Origin: Phaeosaccion multiseriatum | Lineage: Eukaryota > Ochrophyta, other classes | Direction: 5' to 3' | Assembly (NCBI GenBank): GCA_965112735.1 | Contig: OZ218957.1 | Span: 682,001 to 746,000, forward strand | DNA length: 64,000 nucleotides | Shown: piece by piece, positions 60,027 through 64,000 of the stretch | How the letters are laid out: each line of letters begins with the position of its first letter | Position numbering within the stretch: position 1 is the first letter of the stretch | Translations under genes and position numbers: made by a program | The notes under the pieces: model-generated | What the model saw: the letters and a program-made list of their open reading frames with translations, nothing else | What the model was told of the DNA's origin: nothing | Database searches by the model: none

Positions 60027-60285
60027 TTACAGTTACAGAAGATTCGTTGACTTAGCCCCATCTACTCGGAGCATTCCGTACGATAGGGGTGCGATGGGTA
60101 TAGAGCTACTGAACTCTGTCTGCCCATAGGCTCCACGTGGGTCGTAGTGCGCACGTGTTGACCTCTTCACGTGCGATAGTTCTTTCCTAGCAGGAGATCT
60201 TTATCACCAAGGCTTTTTCTCGTCTCTCGGCTCTCCTTCCCTCTCCGCTTGCCAGCGCTTCCTTCTCTCTTTCCGAACTACAACA
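60027..60285 (+). repeat. 5' LTR-homologous block
   Basis: It matches 63670-63935 over its length with a few indels. The inner part, 60156-60285, begins TGTTG and ends CAACA, the perfect short inverted ends expected of a Copia LTR, but the similarity extends about 130 bp further left, starting at CAGTTACAGAAGATTCG. No convincing tRNA primer-binding site follows. Confidence 0.7.
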
Positions 60286-60343
60286 CGTTTATAAACGTAC
60301 TGCTAATACAGTTCCCCTGCAGGGAAACGTGAACAATGGACTC

Positions 60344-60980
60344 TGAGAGAACTACCAGCCATATAAAAAGGAGGACTTCAACTTCTGGATCTCTTCCAGA
60401 ACTTTCTCAAGCAAGACGCCAAGCACGGCTCGGTCGCCATCGACTCCCTCGGAGAGACCTTCTCGGACACCTTCGAAGCTGCTCCAAACGCACGTAAGCT
60501 AATTTTGACCGCCGATTTTTCTGGCTCACGCGGCACCTTGGGGAGCGAGGCAGTCAAGGACAACGCCACGCTTTTTCGGCAAGTGATTGGTCATAAGAGT
60601 GCGGCATTCCCTCCTGGCGACGCTGCCACCGCCTACGCCGCTCTTCGCCGCGTCTACGATGCTCTAAGCTTCTTTACGCTTGCAACCACCATGGGCAAAA
60701 TCCTGAAGCTGAAGATGGATATGGCCTCCAGCCCAACGGAGTACTTCTCCGAAGTGGACCATCATCAGGCTCGCCTGGCGCGCATGGGCGCGCAATTTGG
60801 ATACTCAACCCTCATGGGCATGGCCTACCAGGTCATCAGCCCCGAGGAGGATGGCCTGGCTGCTCACCAGTCTCGAACAGCGCTATACGGACATGAACGG
60901 CGACGGTATGACGGAAGACCAAAAGGCAGAGACCTCTACCGCGACTTCCAGCAACGAATCTTCTGTAACTGTAAGTGAAT
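60344..60980 (+). pseudogene. Copia gag remnant
   Basis: It begins with ATGGACTCTGAG at about 60335-60345 and continues in shifting frames (LDLFQNFLKQDAKHGS..., then LILTADFSG..., EYFSEVDHHQARLARMGAQF). The final part has an indel relative to the antisense copy, which reads through GLLTSLEQRYTDMNGDG. The weak gag (UBN2-like) pattern and its position after the 5' LTR support the call. Confidence 0.6.
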
Positions 60981-61326
60981 CACACACACACACTATGACA
61001 TCCTCCCTTGCGACAAAGACCAGAGACTGTAGTCGCAAGGGAGGATATCATAGTGTGTGTGTGAGATTCACTTACAGTTACAGAAGATTCGTTGCTGGAA
61101 GTCGCGGTAGAGGTCTGCCTTTTGGTCTTCCGTCATGATACCGTCGCCGTTCATGTCCGTATAGCGCTGTTCGAGACTGGTGAGCAGGCCATCCTCCTCG
61201 AGGCTGATGGCCTGGTAGGCCATCCCCATGAGGGTTGAGTATCCAAATTGCGCGCCCATGCGCGCCAGGCGAGCCTGATGATGGTCCACCTCGGAGAAGT
61301 ACTCAGTTGGGCTGGAGGCCATATCC
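60717..61326. repeat. large near-perfect inverted repeat of the gag region
   Basis: Arm 60717-61014 is nearly identical to the reverse complement of 61032-61326, with a spacer of about 17 nt. The antisense arm encodes an intact version of the gag segment (98-codon frame at 61364-61068 on the minus strand). The right arm occupies the place where protease and integrase should be. Confidence 0.9.
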
Positions 61327-61343
61327 GTGCACGTAGGCCAAGC

Positions 61344-63568
61344 GGGCCGGCAAATTCGCTCCAACCTCTCGCCCTGGCGTGGTCGTCGGCTACGCCAACG
61401 CCACCGGCGCCTATCGCGTCTGGATTCCGTCCACCAACTCCATCCTCACGGACTGCTGGCACCTCACCATCTTTCACCGCTACTACGACCACGGCCACAG
61501 CATGAGATTTGCTCACATGCCTGTGGAGATTGCGCGCCTCCCCTCCACCGTCGTGGACGGGGATGCCCCACTGCAGCTCGGCACCTCCTCAGCCGACGGA
61601 GCCTCGTCCAGCGGAGCCTCAACCAGCGGAGCCTCGACCAGCGGAGCCACTGCTAGCGCTGCCCGTCGTCTCGGAGCCACTGCGGCAACTTCTGCTGTGC
61701 CTCCTGCTGCTGTGCCTCCTCCACGCACTTCTGCTGTGCCTACTGCTGCTGTGCCTCCTCCACGCAGCACCCCCAGCGCCGGACGCGACCGTGCCTCCGC
61801 CACGAGGCCCAGTGCCAGAGCAACTACACCGAGCTCACGCCTCGGAGCGCCCTGCCTCTTCCAGCATCGGACAGCTCGGACTTCCTGCCAGCAGCCCCCT
61901 TGCCCCCCCCATCGTTGCTCTCACCTCCTCCATCCCACCATTCCCCCACCCCTCCACCCTACCCTTCTCCTACCACCACTCCATCCCTTCCCTACCCCCC
62001 CAAGTCTTCCTCACCGCTACCTCCGACCCACGCATACCTACTTCATACAAAGCTGCCATTCAGGGTCCGGACGGGGAGGCGTGGCTCGCTGCCTGCCAGG
62101 AGGAGCTCGACAATCACGAGCGCAACGGCACCTTCGCTTTCGAGCAGCTTCCTCTTGGACAGCGCGCTATCGGCACGCGATGGGTCTTCAGTCTCAAGGA
62201 TAAGGAGGGCCATGTGATCAAGTTCAAGGCCCGCCTCGTCGCACAAGGCAACCAGCAGCTGGACTCCAACGTCTCGGACACCTCCTCTCCTGTCGTCCGC
62301 ATCTCTACTGTCCGTGCCGGCCTCGCTCTCGCCGCCGCCTGCTCCTGGCCCTTGGGCATCTACGACTTCATCAGCGCCTTCTTGAACGCTGACATGGACG
62401 ATGTCGTCTGGGCTCGCCAAGCCCCCGGCCAGAACGAGCGCGACGTGCACGGCCGGCGTCATCACCTCCGTCTCAAGAAGGCTCTCTACGGCTGCCGTCA
62501 GTCTTCTGTGCGTTGGTGGGTGACTCTCCGCGACTTTCTTATGGAGCTCGGCTTCACTCAGAGCCTCTCCGACGCGTGTGTCTTCACTCGTACTGGCGCT
62601 GACGGCATTACCATCATCTTCACCTTCGTGGACGATCTCCTCATCATGGGCCCTTCTGCCCCGGCTATCGACGCCTCAATCCGGTCAACACCTCCCTCTT
62701 CCTCGGCTTCACTCTGGAGCACCAGCTTGGCTCCATCATCATTCACCTCTCCAACTACATCTCCGACACATTGCCGCGCTTAGGCTTTGTCGACTGCCCT
62801 CGCACTTACCTGCCTGCGGTGCCTGGATCGGTCCTCTCCAAAGCCAAGGAGGGAGACCAGCTCCTCCCTCTCTCCGAGCTGGAGCAGAATCGCACCAACG
62901 TCGGAGTGCTGCAGTACATCAGCGGAGTGTGCCGACCCGACATCACCAACGCCGTGAGGGCTGTGTCTGAGCTGACACACGCTCCCACAGTCGCTCACCA
63001 GCAGGCGGTCGCAACCATCTTCAACTACCTCGCGACCACTTCGTCCTTCGGCATCACGTACTCATCTGCCTCCTTCTCTCCCTACGACTCTGCTCCCTCC
63101 TATCTCAGTGACCCTCTGCAGCTGGTGGCCTACTCGGACGCCTCCTACGCCTCCTGCCCAGACGAGCGCCTCTCCATCACGGGGCTCTCTCTTCACCTTG
63201 GCGGAGCAGCTGTGCAGTGGAGCAGCAGCAAGCAGTCTATCGTCGCTTGCTCCTCCAGCGAGTCGGAGTACGTGGCGGCAAGCAGCGCTACCAAGGAGAT
63301 ACTCAGCATGCGGTATACGCTGCGGGACTTCGAGTGCGAGCAGCGCTTCGCCACCTTCCTCCTTCAGGACAACAAGCCGGCCATCACCCTGGCAGAGAAC
63401 GAGCTCGCGCCGAGGAGGACTAAGCACATCGACGTGCGCTACCACCACATCCGCCAGCAGATCAAGTTCGGCACCGTCGCCATGGAGTATGTGGAGACGG
63501 CTCACCAGGCGGCAGACATCCTCACCAAGAATCTGAGCGAGCACTACTGCATTCGAGCGCCACCGTAA
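61344..63568 (+). pseudogene. Copia pol remnant: integrase-tail domain, reverse transcriptase, RNase H
   Basis: Three pieces in two frames. (1) 61344 to about 61700, KRAGKFAPTSRPGVVVGYANATGAYRVW, the SH3-like domain that follows Copia integrase. (2) About 61760-62672, reverse transcriptase (RVT_2) with WLAACQEELDNHERNGTF, GTRWVFSLKDKEG, IYDFISAFLNADMDD, LKKALYGCRQ and the catalytic FVDDLLIMG. (3) 62684-63568, VNTSLFLGF through RNase H (LVAYSDASYASCPDERLS, SSSESEYVAASSATKEI, DNKPAITLAENE, RTKHIDVRYHHIR) to a TAA at 63566. Breaks: a frame change in the Pro/Ala-rich linker, and a deletion with frameshift near 62672-62684. Protease and the catalytic part of integrase are absent. Confidence 0.85.
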
Positions 63569-63669
63569 GACGCTTATGGGACTGTGATTTGCGGTGTGGT
63601 GTGAATTGTGATTCGCCTTTCATTCAAGTATGTCACGGGAGGGAGAAGGGAGGAAAGGGAGAGAATCAC

Positions 63670-63935
63670 AGTTACAGAAGATTCGATTTGGAGCATTCCG
63701 TACGGAAGGGGGGTATAGAGCTACTGAACTCTGTCTGCCCATAGGCTCCACGTGGTCATAGTGCGCATGTGTTGACCTCTTCACGTGCGATAGTTCTTTC
63801 CTAGCAGGAGATCTTTCCTCCGTAGCTACAAAGTAAGTAATTTACTCGGTTTTTCACCAAGGCTTTTTCTCGTCTCTCGGCTCTCCTTCCGTCTACGCTT
63901 GCCAGCGCTTCCTTCTCTCTTTCCGAACTACAACA
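63670..63935 (+). repeat. 3' LTR-homologous block
   Basis: It matches the 5' block. Its core, 63770-63935, also runs TGTTG to CAACA but carries an extra segment of about 37 bp (about 63810-63846) absent from the 5' copy. A purine tract (GGAAGGGGGG, about 63702-63711) lies inside the block. Confidence 0.7.
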
Positions 63936-63936
63936 C

Positions 63937-64000
63937 AAGCAACCCGGAGGTCAAGATCACGGGAGGTCGTCAACCGGGAAGCATGGTTCAACGTCTCGCC
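63937..64000 (+). pseudogene. start of a second multicopper oxidase fragment
   Basis: Read with one base skipped near 63960, it encodes NPEVKIT then EVVNREAWFNVSP, aligning to NPEVGITEVVN...ANISP of the intact oxidase at 58158-58234, just before its HPIHLH motif. It is truncated by the window end. The extra G again breaks the frame, so it is called a pseudogene with caution. Confidence 0.6.

Larger units (their letters stand above)
60027..63935 (+). mobile_element. degenerate Ty1/Copia LTR retrotransposon
   Basis: Two direct copies of an LTR-like block (60027-60285 and 63670-63935) flank a copia-type gag remnant, a large gag inverted duplication, and a pol lacking protease and most of integrase but keeping the reverse transcriptase and RNase H regions. 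The order RT then RNase H, with the integrase-linked domain upstream, is that of Copia. Several frameshifts and the missing parts mean it is not autonomous. Exact ends are uncertain and no clean 5-bp target duplication was found. Confidence 0.85.

Noticed and set aside
60156-60285. LTR limited to the TGTTG...CAACA core
   Set aside because: The ends are attractive, but the two copies stay similar for about 130 bp further left, and 5-bp flanks (GCACG and CAAGC) do not match as a target duplication; the wider block is reported instead.
61068-61364. Independent minus-strand gene of 98 codons
   Set aside because: It is the inverted copy of the Copia gag segment at 60717-61014.

Overview
The window is nuclear DNA of a GC-rich, intron-bearing eukaryote. 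The best fit is a photosynthetic stramenopile (ochrophyte). The main pointer is an HCF101-type Fe-S carrier whose N-terminus looks like a signal peptide ending in H-A|F-Q, the cleavage signature of bipartite leaders for complex red-lineage plastids. A nuclear-encoded bacterial-type gyrase A and a bacterial-type ribosomal protein L13 agree with this. The species cannot be named from the sequence. Microsatellites are extremely dense in introns, intergenic DNA and coding regions.

Layout: 1-1579 has no gene I can support. A type II membrane sulfotransferase-like gene (1580-2761, minus) faces a giant gene (3096-38386, plus). Seven exons with consistent splice phases join into 33,615 nt, which is 11,204 codons plus stop. 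The product is a secreted protein with about 40 cadherin/CSPG-like repeats, a second repeat class ending in VTF..GDLPLL, and an ELW-x-(T/S)DGT propeller-like module. Next come HCF101 (39027-41517, minus) and a 21-exon GyrA gene (41827-52141, plus), sharing a 309-bp divergent promoter region. After a repeat-rich gap come a four-exon uL13 ribosomal protein gene (54273-55583, minus) and a CotA/bilirubin-oxidase-like multicopper oxidase with a Cys-rich tail (55997-59542, plus). The right end is a rearranged Ty1/Copia element (about 60027-63935). It appears to sit within a second, broken multicopper oxidase copy, pieces of which lie on both sides.

The three divergent pairs suggest compact shared promoters. 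HCF101 (plastid Fe-S assembly), GyrA (organelle DNA topology) and uL13 (probably mitochondrial translation) are organelle housekeeping genes. The sulfotransferase, giant repeat protein and multicopper oxidase point to the secretory pathway or extracellular matrix; this link is inference.

The most unusual signal is two short dispersed nucleotide motifs, GTTGGTGATACAG (with a TTGGTCATCCAGC variant) and GATGGCAGTGGATGG. They recur dozens of times in different reading frames and both orientations inside the giant coding region, and also in introns and intergenic DNA. In four gyrA introns the first motif lies within 15 nt of the 3' splice site. All coordinates, splice junctions and family calls were made by eye; no database search was run.
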